The notes under the pieces were generated by a model that was given only the letters and a program-made list of their open reading frames with translations, made no database searches and had not been told where the DNA came from. Shown here one piece after another: positions 35,111-46,850 of a DNA stretch of 64,000 nucleotides. This DNA is from Fistularia commersonii (taxonomy: Eukaryota > Chordata > Actinopteri > Syngnathiformes > Fistulariidae). The stretch is taken from NCBI GenBank assembly GCA_037954325.1, contig JBBMNZ010000015.1:13457501-13521500 (forward strand). Reading direction: 5' to 3'. The number at the start of each line of letters is the position of its first letter. The first letter of the stretch is position 1. The translations under genes and the position numbers were made by a program.

Positions 35111-35864
35111 TAATGTTTGAGTTCAAATCATGGGAAGGTCGACCGAGCCACCGGGTGGGCGTCCTCATGTCTTCAGCTGTCCACCTGAGAGGGTTTGTTT
35201 CTCTTCACGAAAATTGACGCTTTCAAGCGCGTCACCGTTTTTTTTCGTTCAAAAATGTTCATCCAAATCCATTTGGGCGCCACGCTTTCCTTCGCGGTAT
35301 TGAATCTCTCCACCACGAGTAGCAGACGGAGATCTATACTATGGATGCTGAAACAATATCAGGCCCGCTTTTGCGAGAGAAACGCGAAGGTTTTCTGCCG
35401 CCATCTGCTCGGAGAGAGACGGGTCATGTTTTAAATTAAAATGAAGCAATCTGGAAAAGGCACTCTAATTGGAGGAAACGTTTTGAGTAATTGCACAGAA
35501 TGATTACACCCTGCGAGAGATGATCAATGACTTTCAAGCTCCTTTGAAAACAATTTACCAAAGAGTTTTCCCCTTGAAACAGTGGCTTTTCCTTCCTGAC
35601 TTTGTGCTGTGCTATTTTCGTGCATCGGGCTGGTTGTGCTTTTGCTTGCGCGAGCAACGCGTGTGGTGGGAAACGGGGATGTTTTGGCTCGCACAGAAGT
35701 CTTATTAATCAAAAATATAATATGTTAACATCTTAATTACTTTTTCTATTTGTTGGGAGAATTCCTAAAACACTGCCGAACGTTGATTATAATTAAATTG
35801 TCTCCACATATATACAGCTCTCACATGTTGAGGTTTCAAAGTGCTTCATACCGGATTACGTTCA
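35111..35864. other. Unique non-coding DNA
   Basis: Unique sequence. The 35430-35600 block contains CTAATTGGAGG and GAGTAATTGCAC homeodomain-like cores. Short frames have no domain. Confidence 0.4.
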
Positions 35865-36070
35865 CTTGCTGTGGCACAGTGCTTCAGCTTTTCCGCCTCA
35901 CAGCAAGAATTTCCCTGGTTCGACTCCGACGGGGGGCCTTTCTGTGTGGAGATTGTACGTTACCCCCTCGGCGTGGGCTTCCTCTGGGTTCTCCGGTTCC
36001 TTCCCAAAATCTAAAAGCAATATGCAATTGGTTCACCCTAAATTGTGCAGATGCGTAAAAGACAGGGTGA
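35865..36070 (+). repeat. tRNA-headed SINE, GAATG-tail family, 3' truncated
   Basis: The head contains GCTGTGGCACAGTGCTTCAG (A-box region), GCCTCACAGCAAGAA and a B box GGTTCGACTCC (35917-35927). The body follows with CCTTTCTGTGTGGAGATTGT, GGCTTCCTCTGGGTTCTCCG and CCCTAAATTGTGCAG. Its body order is that of the elements at 5795-6062 and 55492-55768. The 3' portion with the tetranucleotide tail is missing. Confidence 0.7.
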
Positions 36071-36094
36071 ACCACAGTCAGTATCAAGGCCAGA

Positions 36095-36187
36095 CCAGCG
36101 ATTTGGGGTTCGATGTCTTGCCCGGGGGACACTTCGGGAATCGAACCGCCATCGATGCACAATCTATTGTCTGAGCCACAGTCTACC
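36095..36187 (-). repeat. Second SINE family head, inverted
   Basis: On the minus strand an A box GTGGCTCAG (rc of 36172-36180) and a B box GGTTCGATTCC (rc of 36137-36147) are followed by AGTGTCCCCCGGGCAAGACA and CGAACCCCAAATCGC. This is the same family as 29708-30020 (ACCCCAAATTGC). It sits directly against the 3' end of the opposite-strand SINE at 35865-36070. Confidence 0.65.
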
Positions 36188-36390
36188 CTATTGATTGTCA
36201 TCATAAAATTCAGGGGTAGATAAAATAAAAAGCACAAGATAGGTATAATCGTTTTTTTCAACACTTGCATGGCCATGGTAACTTTACATAATTGCAGTTA
36301 TATTAACCACCACCACCTGTATGGCTATATACAGGTATATATGTTTGTACTATACATGTTTATAGTCCATATATGCAACCATGTATATGT
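36188..36390. other. Short unique spacer
   Basis: Unique DNA grading into TA/CA-rich sequence. A CCACCACCACCTG trinucleotide run lies near 36309-36320. Confidence 0.4.
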
Positions 36391-36395
36391 AGATA

Positions 36396-36434
<39 letters not shown>

Positions 36435-36636
36435 GTGTTTTTTTAATGTATTGTAGCTATTCCATTGAAAATATAACACATTCATACATACCTGCATATA
36501 TACAGTTATGTACATATGTGAATACACACATATATACGTACACATATATAATAAATACACATACAGGAATATATGTATATATACATTTTTATATACTGGT
36601 ATGTGTGTGTGTGTATTTACAGATATATCTAAATAG

Positions 36637-36711
<75 letters not shown>

Positions 36712-36760
36712 CATCCATCCATCCATCCATCCATCCATCCATCCATCCATCCATCCATCC

Positions 36761-36837
<77 letters not shown>

Positions 36838-36990
36838 CATACATGTATATACGCGTATATACACATATATATGTCTACATATATATGTGTGTATGTATGT
36901 ATGTATGTATGTATGTATGTATATGTATACACACATATATATACAAACACAATGATATGTCTAAATATACATATACGTATACGTATACAT
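36391..36990. repeat. Compound microsatellite, TA and TATC/CCAT/TATC/GTAT
   Basis: (TA)n at about 36399-36433 is followed by mixed TATA/CACA. Then come (ATCT)n at 36637-36710, (CCAT)n at 36711-36762, (CTAT)n at 36763-36837 and (GTAT)n at about 36891-36922. The central CCAT block has nearly equal TATC blocks, about 18 units each, on both sides. The 228-residue frame 36269-36955 (Leu-Ser-Ile-Tyr and Ile-His-Pro-Ser strings) and the minus frame at 36831-37016 are artefacts. Confidence 0.95.
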
Positions 36991-38050
36991 ATACATATAT
37001 ATAAATGTAGTTTCAATTTTACCGATGGTTCTCTGCTTTAAAAACACTTTGTAATCCGCTGGGCTCGGGACGAATGTTTTTTTTTTCTGGCCTTAGAAAA
37101 GGTTCAGTTGCTGCTCGAGAGGCGCAGTCAGTGTTCAGGTGTGATGTATTTTATTTTTCACAGACACCCCTCAAAGAAAGTATAATCCCATGGCATGGCG
37201 AGCTACCCTGACACATCTGCAAGAAACATGATCCGGTGTACGGCGCCGTGTCAGAATAGTCTTCTCTTACAGGGCCACTGGAAATACCAATGTTTTTGCA
37301 CAATTTAAAATTTTAATGTTTGAATTCTGCAAGCACCTGCCTGTCCTTGAAATATGACCTTGGGAAATACGTAAGGTATTATCGAAGATTTACGTTTGGA
37401 AGGGGATTTTCTTTTATATAAGTGCTATCACACAAATCCTGGCCACCCATTGAAGTGAGGGGAGGGAGAAGTCACGACTTTTTATTTTTAATTTATTTTT
37501 TTTTCTCTTTGGTGTTTCAGAAAGTCGTCTGATTTTTACAAATTCCAATCTCCCTCTGCCATCACCGCTTAATACGGTGCACTAAGCGCTTTTTAAACAG
37601 CTTGAAACCCCTCGGATATTAAGTCTGGGACTGACTGCTCCGCTGGATTTTACCACTAAGTGTCTCCCTTATTACAACAGCTGCTTCCAAGTGGAACCCC
37701 GTCATAAAGCTTTACCCCATAAAAGGTCCCGTTTCTTTCCACATGGGTTTAAACCCCCGTCTCCCTGCGGGCCAATCTCGGAATAATTCTTAAAATTAAA
37801 AAGTAAAATTTTTTAATCCGATGATTTGTACACACGATGACTTTTCCGGCATCACTGTCAAACGGATGACAAGAAGTGTTATACTGACCTGCTCTCTTTT
37901 TCAACAGCTCAGTTTGTTTGCATTTCCCATAGGCTGCACTTTCTTTGCTCTCTAAATGCCTTTTTTTTTTTCTGAATAACCATTTTCCATTATCTAAATT
38001 TTTACCTAATCCTTTGTTTAATTGAATTAGCTTTATTCTGATTTGAATCA
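36991..38050. other. Unique non-coding DNA
   Basis: Unique, balanced sequence, notably 37130-37430 and 37560-37740, with T tracts near 37080 and 37490-37505. No repeat family, no domain in the minus frame 37749-38051. Confidence 0.4.
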
Positions 38051-38116
38051 ATTAAATTAAATTAAATTAAATTAAATTAAATTAAATTAAATTAAATTAA
38101 ATTAAATTAAATTAAA
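38051..38116 (+). repeat. (ATTAA)n pentanucleotide microsatellite
   Basis: About 13 uninterrupted copies of a 5-base unit, ending in AATAAAT. It lies beside the LINE RT relic on its right; on that minus strand it would follow the coding remnant. Confidence 0.95.
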
Positions 38117-38284
38117 ATAAATATTGTACTATTAGTAATATTGGTATTTTTTTCCTCGATTAATCCCAGCGGGACATAAGGCTCACTTGAACCGATGACC
38201 CTGAATAACCTGCCTCTTTCAGCTTTGACGTAACAATCCAATGCCGTGTCTTTCGGGGCATCCAGGTCAACGCTTCCATCGTGG

Positions 38285-38635
38285 TTACCAATGGAGAGCC
38301 TTTGGCCAGATTTCTTCTCTCGGTCTCTGGGTAGACAGTAATATTTGGTCCCTGAACTTATACAGCGACTTGGTCTCAATGCTGCTATCGTAGCTTTTCA
38401 CCTTGGTTCGATTTGGATGTTTGGATTTCCAAATATTACTGAATTTGGAAAAGGCATTCTGGGTTTCATCTGTAGCTCTAAGCTCTTTGCTAATGGTGCT
38501 ACCCAAGTAGGCAAATGCAACAATGCTGACCATTTCTTGTGTTTTTAGCAGAGCGTCAAAGAAAAACAGCAAAATGACAAACAAAATATCGAGTTTGTTA
38601 ATCGACAGAGGGACATATAATAGTGAGCGAGGCAT
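38285..38635 (-). pseudogene. Non-LTR retrotransposon RT C-terminal remnant
   Basis: The minus-strand frame contains VAFAYLGSTISKEL, then FSKFSNIWKSKHPNRTKVKS and YDSSIETKSLYKF. This order (F-x-YLGS-x-I, a helix ending in W, K-x-K-x-x-Y, then x-x-x-LLYG) is the thumb region that follows the catalytic FADD box in LINE reverse transcriptases. The LLYG motif is eroded to SLYKF. It is a different lineage from the RTE fragments at 23.3 and 30.7 kb, whose sequences do not resemble it. No FADD box is present and the upstream residues (38580-38635 on the plus strand) read as an AT-rich chance extension, so only about 300 bp of the LINE remain. The frame at 38107-38379 may be a further decayed continuation. 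Confidence 0.6.
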
Positions 38636-41174
38636 GGGCTAACAAAACACTTTTTTTTTTTTTGTTAGTTGTGCAGTTTTTCATCAAAAGTCAAGAATTA
38701 GACCATTTCTGTGATGGTTTTGTGCGATTAGGTTGGTTTTCAAATCATCAGTTACTGTAAAATGTTTATTATTCCCTGTTTCTTCCTCTGGCAGTGCCAC
38801 CGGGGGAGATGATTTCTGTTCCCACTGTTATTTAAATGTTATTTGTGAGATTATTCCGTGAAACAGGTGAAAAACATCGATGTGCACCCAGTGGCAAAAT
38901 CTCCGTAACGGACAAAGATAGCTGTTTTGCCAATCTCCAACGTTGCAATGATACAAGATGAGCTCTGCATTGATGGGCTGAGGCTTTATTACCGTTTGCT
39001 CAGAGGAGGCCATGAAAACTTTTCAACGAAAACTTGAAACTTACAGAAACCGTAAAATTCGTATGAATCAGAGGAAGCCTGGTAACTCCCGCTCCAGAAA
39101 AGAAAGAGAAATCAAATTGGAATTTGTGAAATATTAATTGTCGTGACGAAATGGGAGGTAATGGTCAGCGGTGCGATGCGTTTCACCCCTGCCTTGGTTA
39201 CTGTTGCTACGCTTGTCAAGCTTCCCCGGCATCTGCTCAGCTTGTGGATGCGCGGTATTTTCGTCTAAATCGCCACAAGAGTCTCCAGGACCTCAGAGGA
39301 AAAGACAACAAGGAATCGCTTGCTAACAACCGTGTGCTAATATTGTTAAGAGTCTTGGAGGATTTCATGTTTACGGTCGGCCGGTTTGGTTGCGAAGGAG
39401 GTCACCGATGCCATAAATCCACCTCGGGGAAAAAAAAGGCGAAAACAAAACGGCAAATAAAAACGGGCATCGAGGATACATCCGAGCGAGAACTGCATCT
39501 CAGACGGAGGCTTTTGAACTAAATCTAATTTTATGGAGAAAAGCTTCACGTACCAGTGATCTTTACATCCACTCAGATTGTATATCAGACTATTTAACAG
39601 GCGGCGAGACAGAAACTATAACGCACCTTTACCTTTCTCGATCAAAGGGTTGCCACGCTTCAGATCTCGCACTTAACGGCCGCTCGACAGACGTGTCAGT
39701 CTCCGCAAACCGAAACGATCGCAGACGTTGGGAAGATTATAAAGCGTTCTGCTCGGCAAGTCAATAACGCGTTGATTTTATTAACCATCCTGTCTTGTGT
39801 CTGTCTTGAGGGTTCTATCGCTGGAAAGCGTCTGTAACGAATAAACCCTCTCGATTTCGGGAAATGGCGAAACTCAGGCGTCTCGGGCTTTGCGTTTCCT
39901 TCCCTTTCACTGGCGTTAAAAAAAAAAAAAAAAAAAAAGTCGGCCCGTAGAAATAAAGAATCACATGTTCCCGCGTCCCGAGTTCTTCTTCGGGAAGAAA
40001 CAGTTTATGGCACCTTTAAATCGCCGGGGTATTGGGATGTCGGGGCTACGCCGCTTTACCGAAGGCGCAGGGTGAGAGAGATTACGGCCATCAATACAGA
40101 TTTGGATGTTACTCACGCCTCTGCGGAGGACTGGATAAACCCGGGGGCTTAGGACTTCCAGGGGTTCCAGGGAAATGCCGGGCTTGTGCTCTCAAAAGCT
40201 CCGGATGAGTCCTTTTGTCATGTCAAATTAGTCGGTCGTTTGTGTCGGTATTGGTACATATCGGACACGCGGGGGCAGATTTTGGAGATGACAGCGCGGA
40301 GAGGAAACACGGCCAAGCGGCGCCGAATCAATCCTCCGTCCGGGTCTCGGCGGGAGGCAACCTTTTCACAAAGGTGATACATCATTCATTATTATCATGC
40401 TGCCAGTAAATATCACTCATCTGCGGGGCAATTAGCTGTCTCCATAGGCAAGTGCAACACCATTAAGCTCGGCTTCACCTCTATACACACCCGGAGTTTC
40501 TGCCAAGCCAGCGACCCGCCAAGTGAAAGCATCAGGGATTTCTATTTTCATGACATTTTCAATTTGTTATACGAGTGGCAAACTCCGGTGTGGGAGCAGC
40601 ACAGCGCGCAGGCCGCCAGAGTATATTTAGCACGAGCCGAGTCAGTTCACCGGGTGCTTCTTGGATAAGAAACATTTCACAAAGTGCCTCTTAAAAAGAA
40701 AATGAGAAAATTATTCTATTTACTTATACTAAGCACGAGTACTGTGTTACTCCTCTCATTATGTACAGTCCAATCACGTAAAAGTATGCAGAGATGCATT
40801 TCATTGTATTTTCTCCCTCCGTCCACGCAGAAGTGGGATCCACTGATCACATGATCATTAAAAACCAGCGGCGACTAAATACGGAAATGGGGAGGTGTGG
40901 GGGTTGGCGGTGTGTGGGCTCAAAAAAGAAGCAAGTGCATGTCTTGAACACTAACTGTGCACGCCAGCAGTCTAAGCTAAGACAGTGATGATAGTCATCA
41001 ACTTGCAGGTGGAAAAAAAAAAAAAAGAAAAGAATAAATAAATATGTAAATAAAAATCAATGTCAATTTGCATGAAATTCAGAGAAGTTTTTATTTTCTT
41101 GCCTTTTTTGATAATTGAATCACTGGTTGGTGAAAAAAAAACAAAAAACAAACAAAAAAACGGCCCCGATGGAT
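38636..41174. other. Unique non-coding DNA
   Basis: Largely unique. A T tract lies at about 38651-38663 and an A tract at 39919-39938. The 40080-40640 block is balanced and motif-rich (GGGGCAATTAGCTGTC near 40425), compatible with a conserved element. An A-rich run lies near 41012-41050. Frames such as 39151-39522 have no domain. Confidence 0.4.
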
Positions 41175-41630
41175 ACGGTTCATTCATTCACCCATTAGCT
41201 GCCATTGGACGAGATGCAGACGACCATTCACTCATTCATTCGCATATCTTAAAAACATGCAACCGTTCACCCTCTCATTCACATGTCATCGACATAGAAT
41301 CAATCACTTCCTTGGTTAGAGGTAAAAAAGAAACATATATCCACACACAAATCATATAGAAACATAAGAACCGTTCACTAGTTCATTCACATTTCATATT
41401 AAGGCATAAAATCATTCACTCATTCATTTACAAATCATATAGACGTACAATGATTCACTCGTCGACCACATGTCAAATAGAGACGTACAATCATTCATTC
41501 CCTTGGTTGTAGCTCATATAGAGACATGTACCATTCACACTCTCATTTAGGTAAAATAAAAACAGTCATTCATTCATAGATCATAAAGAGACATACAACA
41601 ATTTGCATTCTCAACCACACATCCGGGCAA
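41175..41630. repeat. Degenerate ~39-bp minisatellite grown inside a SINE
   Basis: About ten imperfect units of roughly 33-45 bp follow each other. Each has an AACCATTCAC/AATCATTCAC start, a CTCATTCA middle and a CATATAGAGACATAC end (for example near 41396, 41432, 41472 and 41514). The unit equals the ACCGTTCACCCTGTC ... AAAGAGACACATG piece present once in the inverted SINE at 5795-6062. The array is joined directly to a SINE head in the correct orientation at 41631-41790, so it arose by tandem duplication of one internal SINE segment. Confidence 0.7.
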
Positions 41631-41790
41631 TCCAGGGTCTCCGATGAACCTCCTGTGTGGGAGGAACCCGGAGAACCCGGAGGAAACCCGCGCAATTACG
41701 GAAAGAATAGGAAGACTCCACACGGAAAGGCAGAATAGAATTGAACCGGGGACTTTTACGCTACAGCTCTGACCACCGCAACACAGTGAT
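41631..41790 (-). repeat. SINE head and 5' body, inverted
   Basis: On the minus strand it begins with a tRNA-like head whose A-box region is eroded (GTGTTGCGGTGGTC, rc of 41771-41784). A B box GGTTCAATTC (rc of 41738-41747) is followed by TTTCCGTGTGGAGTCTTCC, CGGGTTTCCTCCGG and CCTCCCACACAGGAGG. Body order is identical to the copy at 5795-6062. The 3' part is the minisatellite at 41175-41630. Confidence 0.7.
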
Positions 41791-44700
41791 GCATATGTAA
41801 ATCAGAGTTCATGAAAAGATGCATTTTTGAATTTTGAGTCTCGCATATTGTGACGAATGAGACGACGCCGTGTTTCCATAAATGCATTATGATCAGTGTA
41901 ATATTATATTTCAGCGTGATCCAATATGAACTCAGGTGGAGCTACTTTGAAGTCGGTTTTTCCCAACCAATATGCCGCGGAATAGCGTCCGCTTTCAACT
42001 AATTGGTCCAAAAATGATTTATTCAACACAAATAATGTGTCTTCTTACGTCTATCTAGCATTCAGGGACAGGCGGAACAATTAGATGCTCTTTCACTTGA
42101 CGGCAATAGGTAGTGAAAGAATCTGTGTATCTACCTGCTGCCGCTCAAACAGTAAAGTTATATTGCTTTTGGATTTTCTTTTACCGGGGAACCAACCGAG
42201 CCGACTGCGTTGCGCTCGGTGTGCCGGGAAAAGCTGTCCAACAGTGCCAACGGCTCAAACTTAAACACCACCTGCAAACGAAACACCCTTTACTTCCAGA
42301 TAAGAGGACGGACTATTTTGTTCATCTGCGTAAACAGGCTGGGTGAAGAAAACCACCAAGATGAGTGAGAAAGCTCTGAAAGCTAGCTAAAAAATTGCTG
42401 AACTCGCTAAAGAAATAGCTGTTAAAGAAACAGACAAAGACTACAGTCATTAAAAACATTTTTGAAATAGGATTTATTTGCTGGTGTGCCGTGCAATTTT
42501 TTTTTTTTAATATAAAGTATGCGCCGTGACTCAAAAAAAGTTGGGAGATACCGGTTTAAGTCGTACCTTCGGAGCTCCAAAAACAAGACGTCAACGACAA
42601 AACACACATTCTCTAAAGAAAGAACAGCAGGACACCCTTTTCTGAAAGTGTCATCTCTTCGCATAAATTTTGCCGATTTGTCACAGTGACGACTGAAGGT
42701 GAGACTTAACGCCCTCCGCTCACCTAGACAGGGAAAGTGCACTCTCCGGGGGCGAAAATAAAATTTTCGCGAGATGTTCCGGCGCCTAAACTTTAATGAG
42801 AGTAAGTGACAGCCGGCCGCCGTCGCCTAATGTTCATATTGTTATCAGCCGAGCGCTTTCAGTCGGATGCATCTGAGGCAGACATGTATTGATTGGAGTC
42901 CCAACATCCAATGAGGCGTGCTGTTCGGCTCATCCTCCCCAGCAGTAGCGGCGGCGGCGGCGGCGGCAGCTATTTCTCTGTGACCCGCCGTTCAGGTCAA
43001 TAGTAAGATGTTCTTTATTTTGAGATCTAAATGGACCCCCGCCCCCCATCCCCGGTCCCCCCCCCCCCTTTTTTTTTTCCTCCCCCCCAATGCAGAAAAT
43101 TGTTATCCACTTTTATATCTGTCAGACTCTATTTTCCTGCCAGCATCTTTTCAGCAGAAGGAAAGTGGCACTCGTGTGAGTGAGTGAGTGAGGGGGGAAA
43201 AATGGGAAATGAGAGCTGATAGCTTTCAGGTAATCTTACATGGAGAAATGATAGATGACCCTCTCCAGTGACTCCAAATTGAGTCGCTGATTTGCTTTGT
43301 TCCTTGAAATCCCCCCCCCCCCCGTACTTTGAATGAATGGTATATCAGTATTTTTTTTTTTTTTTTCCTTACGCCGTCCCTCCACTTGTATCAGCAGCCT
43401 TCGGTTGAAGCGCTGTAGATTTTCAGGACGATCTAAAGGCCGCGTTTAGTCGCTATTCGCCCGTTAACTCGCCCACCCTTCCTCCTCGGAGACGATGCAT
43501 ATTAGAATGAGGATGATATAAGGGTGCCGGAGCCCCTGCGTTTGCGCGCGTGTGTGTGTGTGTGTGTGAATCTGTTGGAAAATGGAAAACACGGAAAAGC
43601 TATTAACTCAATATTTGTGCTCGGTTCCTTTTTCTGCTCTCGCCGCCTATAAATTCCATAAAGAAAATATAAAACAACAACATCTCAGTTGTTTAACTTT
43701 CTGCTTTGCCTTAATGCCCAGAGGGACGTGAAATAATTTTATCCTCACCAACAGTTTATGATTTAATCCCCCCCCTTTAAGCAATTTGCATTTCAATCCC
43801 TGAATTCTTTTTATCTATTTTTTTTTTTTTTTTTTTAAATGGGGCATAAAAGAAAAATAAATAAACAAGCGCTTTTTTCCAAAAAGGGGCAAAAAGAATA
43901 AAATATTAATTTCTAGCGATGCACCACAAAATAATCTACATATAGAATACATGAGATGTAATTCTATGAAAATCAGGACGCGCTTCATTATGAAATGGTG
44001 GTTCGTTTGAGGACGCCAGCACAAACCCTCTGGTAAATTGGCGAACGCCGCCATTTCCGAATATCCCCCCTTCCTCCCTTCCAACCCTCTTCTTCCCCTT
44101 CAAGTTCGAACCCCCGAGTCAGACCTCTTCAAGCCGTTTGCATTCATCTGCCGTGGCGGGAGCCGTCTTTGTAAATCTCTTTGTGTCCAGTCGCCGCCTT
44201 GACACTTTGCCAGAATAGCGACATAAATCAAGCTCACATGTGAAGCTCGGTGTTCAGCCTCCCGCCCGTCCACCGGCTGTAAAGAGCAGCTCGGTTGATG
44301 GACTGAAACCTTGCGGCGGCCCGGCCAGACCCCCGAATTCGGACGTCGGACGGCGTACCGGGCCGAGGTGCGACGGAAGTCGCCGTCGTCGGTGATTCGG
44401 ATTCTCCGAGGACTCGGCGTACAAAGACCCATTCACCTTGTCAAGTAAATCTTATTACTTATTTAAGCAGACCTGCAAAAAAAAAAAAGAAACCGCCGCT
44501 GACACTTACGGTACGTGAATGGATTTGGAATCGCGCGTCGGCAAGTTATTTCAGGACGCTTCTCTACGAGCGGCTTAGATTCGCAGACCATTATTTTTAC
44601 GAGTGAGCGCTCGGCGCGCGAAAATGTTTTTATACAAGCGGGAATGAAACGTGTCCACGTTGAAGGATGCGCCTGTTCCCTTTGCGGACACACTCATAAT

Positions 44701-45247
44701 GCGACGGTAGCTTATTGCCACGCAACCAAACCATCGCGAAAAACATGTCACGCTGTTTTTTGACACGTGCCTTTTATTCTAATTACTATTCGACATCAGT
44801 TTGCCGCTCTATCTCTACAATCTAAAGCCAATACTGCTCATCCGGCAGTCGATCCCTGCCTTCACCTCGAGGTCACCTACAACTAAAAAACGCATTTCCC
44901 TCAAAAAGCGACCGAAACAGAGGTTGTTCTGTACAAACGGGTTGACGGCATTCTTTGCAAACATGCCCGAGAATATTAGCTCAAAAGTGAGGATATTAGG
45001 TCCGTTAATGGCGATGCAAAGTACGAAATCTTAAATATCAAGCATTGCGACATGCAGATAAAGTTTTACTCACAGGATTGGAACGGAAAAATTGAATAGA
45101 TCTCTTTCTGACTGGGGCCATGCTGCTGAAGAATGATTGGTTTTGGGATAATAAAAATACTATAATACAATACAAATAGTTATGATGGCGCCACGAAACT
45201 CTGGCAGACACACACTGCTGTGAAGACACAGCAGGAATTTTACTGCT

Positions 45248-45249
<2 letters not shown>
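41791..45249. other. Unique non-coding DNA with GC-rich and tract-rich patches
   Basis: Contains (GGC)n at 42949-42967, C/T tracts at 43061-43087, a C tract at 43309-43323, T tracts at about 43352-43367 and 43820-43836, and GT repeats near 43549-43568. Blocks 42780-43020 and 43140-43300 are unique and balanced. The GC-rich part at 44240-44420 has CpG dinucleotides but no visible promoter or exon. Minus frames at 44100-44436 show only composition bias. Confidence 0.4.

Positions 45250-45285
<36 letters not shown>
45250..45285 (+). repeat. (CA)18 microsatellite
   Basis: Eighteen uninterrupted CA dinucleotides. Gives a Cys-Val string in the minus frame 45038-45286. Confidence 0.95.
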
Positions 45286-45290
<5 letters not shown>

Positions 45291-46639
45291 CATCACAGTT
45301 CCCGACAATGCATTACATTATTCCATTGTCAAAGTTAGCTACATGGCTGTCCAAAATGAATAAATAAATGAAGATAAATAAATAAAAAACATTTGATAGT
45401 TATTCTGAGTGGCACAGCATTGTCTACTGGCCTGATTTATTTGTGTGCACTTTTTTTTTTTTTCCTCCCCCAGATTGTAATGGGAAGATAAATGATGCTG
45501 AAAAGTTTTGTCGTGAGAACTGCAGGGGGGGAAGGGGGGCGTTCGCTTTTTCTGCGACTGTATCAGATGTGAGGTTGAGTAGCTGCATGTGTGTGTGTGT
45601 GTGTGCTGAGTGCAAGGCGAGGATGAGGAGGGAAGCAACACTAACAGCTGCTATTAATGAAAAAAGCAGTGAAGCAAACTAAATGAATAAATAAAAACAC
45701 AATCCAAGGCTACTTTCAATCCCGTTTCAGGAAAAGCACGTGTCATCGGGGCCCCGTGAATTTATTTATCTATTTATTTGTTTGTTGTTTTCTTTTTATT
45801 TTTTCCACACATGCTCATCAGCATTAGATGCACTACAGCAGGGCGTCTTTCCGGAATGCAGATTACCTCCAAGACAAAAGAGACAGAGGGGAGCTGTTTT
45901 GTCAGCCCTGGCAAGCTGTCACACCTCCCTTTTTTTTTTTTTTTTTTATCCCCTCCCCGTCCTTATTTCTCACTCTTTCTTACCATCCACCGATTCGACG
46001 GTGTTTTGTTTCTCCCATCGCGTCACTCCGCATCACCCGGGAGACAGAAAATTAATTCAACTGAGAAAAAAAATCAGGGTAAAAATAATAATGCTAAGAC
46101 TGGCGGTGGTGTGCGGCGGAGGTTCCCCGCCATCAGGGGACGGAGCCGAGGAGCTCCGGAGAAGAGTCTGACTGAGGATTCTGTTCGCGGGAACGACGAG
46201 GCGGCCAAGATGGGGACGCTTCAATCCCGAATTTTTCTCTCAGCCGGCCCACCAAAACTCACTCGATGACAGCAGTCCGTGCCGGCTTCGCTTGCCGTCA
46301 TGGATCCACCGGATCTTTCAAATTATCCCCCGTCTGACTCCGTCGTTTTTGCCGTTTCGGGCCTGATGCAAGTCTGAACTGTCACCACTGCTGCCTCTCA
46401 CCAAGTCCCGCGCAAAATGAAGCGCGACATTCAAAATATACTCTTAACCGCGATTTAATGCATTTAAAAGTCTTCCGGAATCAGCGGCGAAAACAAAAAC
46501 ACTCAGTCGGGTGCGGGAAAGTCGACTTTTCTGCTTGTACTTTTTTACGATTCGCACGATCCAAGCTAGACTGGACTTGGAATTTGTCGTCGCACAGTAG
46601 CGTTCAAAACGGTCATGAGCTAACCTACCATTTCCTGCA
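45286..46639. other. Unique non-coding DNA with T tracts
   Basis: T tracts at about 45452-45464 and 45930-45947, a short GT run near 45590-45604. Frames 45740-46171 and 45778-46269 cross the T tract and have no domain. No repeat family recognised. Confidence 0.4.
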
Positions 46640-46850
46640 CTGACGGTTCATACACAACCCTATGTATTCGCACCGTTGCAAATTTTATTTTTGTTTCTCA
46701 TACACCATCCTTTATTTTGCTTATTTATTGTTTCATTTCCTTACTAATATACTTACATCTCTTCCATGTTACTGACTTGTTGTCATGCTATCTGGCTTCA
46801 CTGCGGCCAGGACTGCAGGAATTTCATTGATAGGGAAAGCAGGTGATATT
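46640..46850 (+). repeat. LINE-tail-like relic, copy 1
   Basis: T-rich sequence with TTTATTGTTTCATTTCC and the string CTATCTGGCTTCAC (46788-46801) followed by GCGGCCAGGACTGCAGGAAT and TTTCATTGA. The CTATCTGGCTTCAC plus GCGG string recurs at 54089-54107 in a similar T-rich context, which argues that both belong to one interspersed family, probably a LINE 3' untranslated region. Family not identified. Confidence 0.4.

Noticed and set aside
36269..36955. 228-residue open frame rich in Leu-Ser-Ile-Tyr and Ile-His-Pro-Ser
   Set aside because: Direct translation of TATC/CCAT/TA microsatellites; tetranucleotide repeats give a four-residue peptide period. No start context, domain or splice structure.
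41175..41630. CRISPR-like array (short units with variable segments)
   Set aside because: Units are degenerate along their whole length with no constant repeat and unique spacers, they derive from a SINE, and the DNA is vertebrate.
44240..44420. Possible CpG-island promoter
   Set aside because: Short, no core promoter motif or adjacent exon, and CpG density is only moderately raised.
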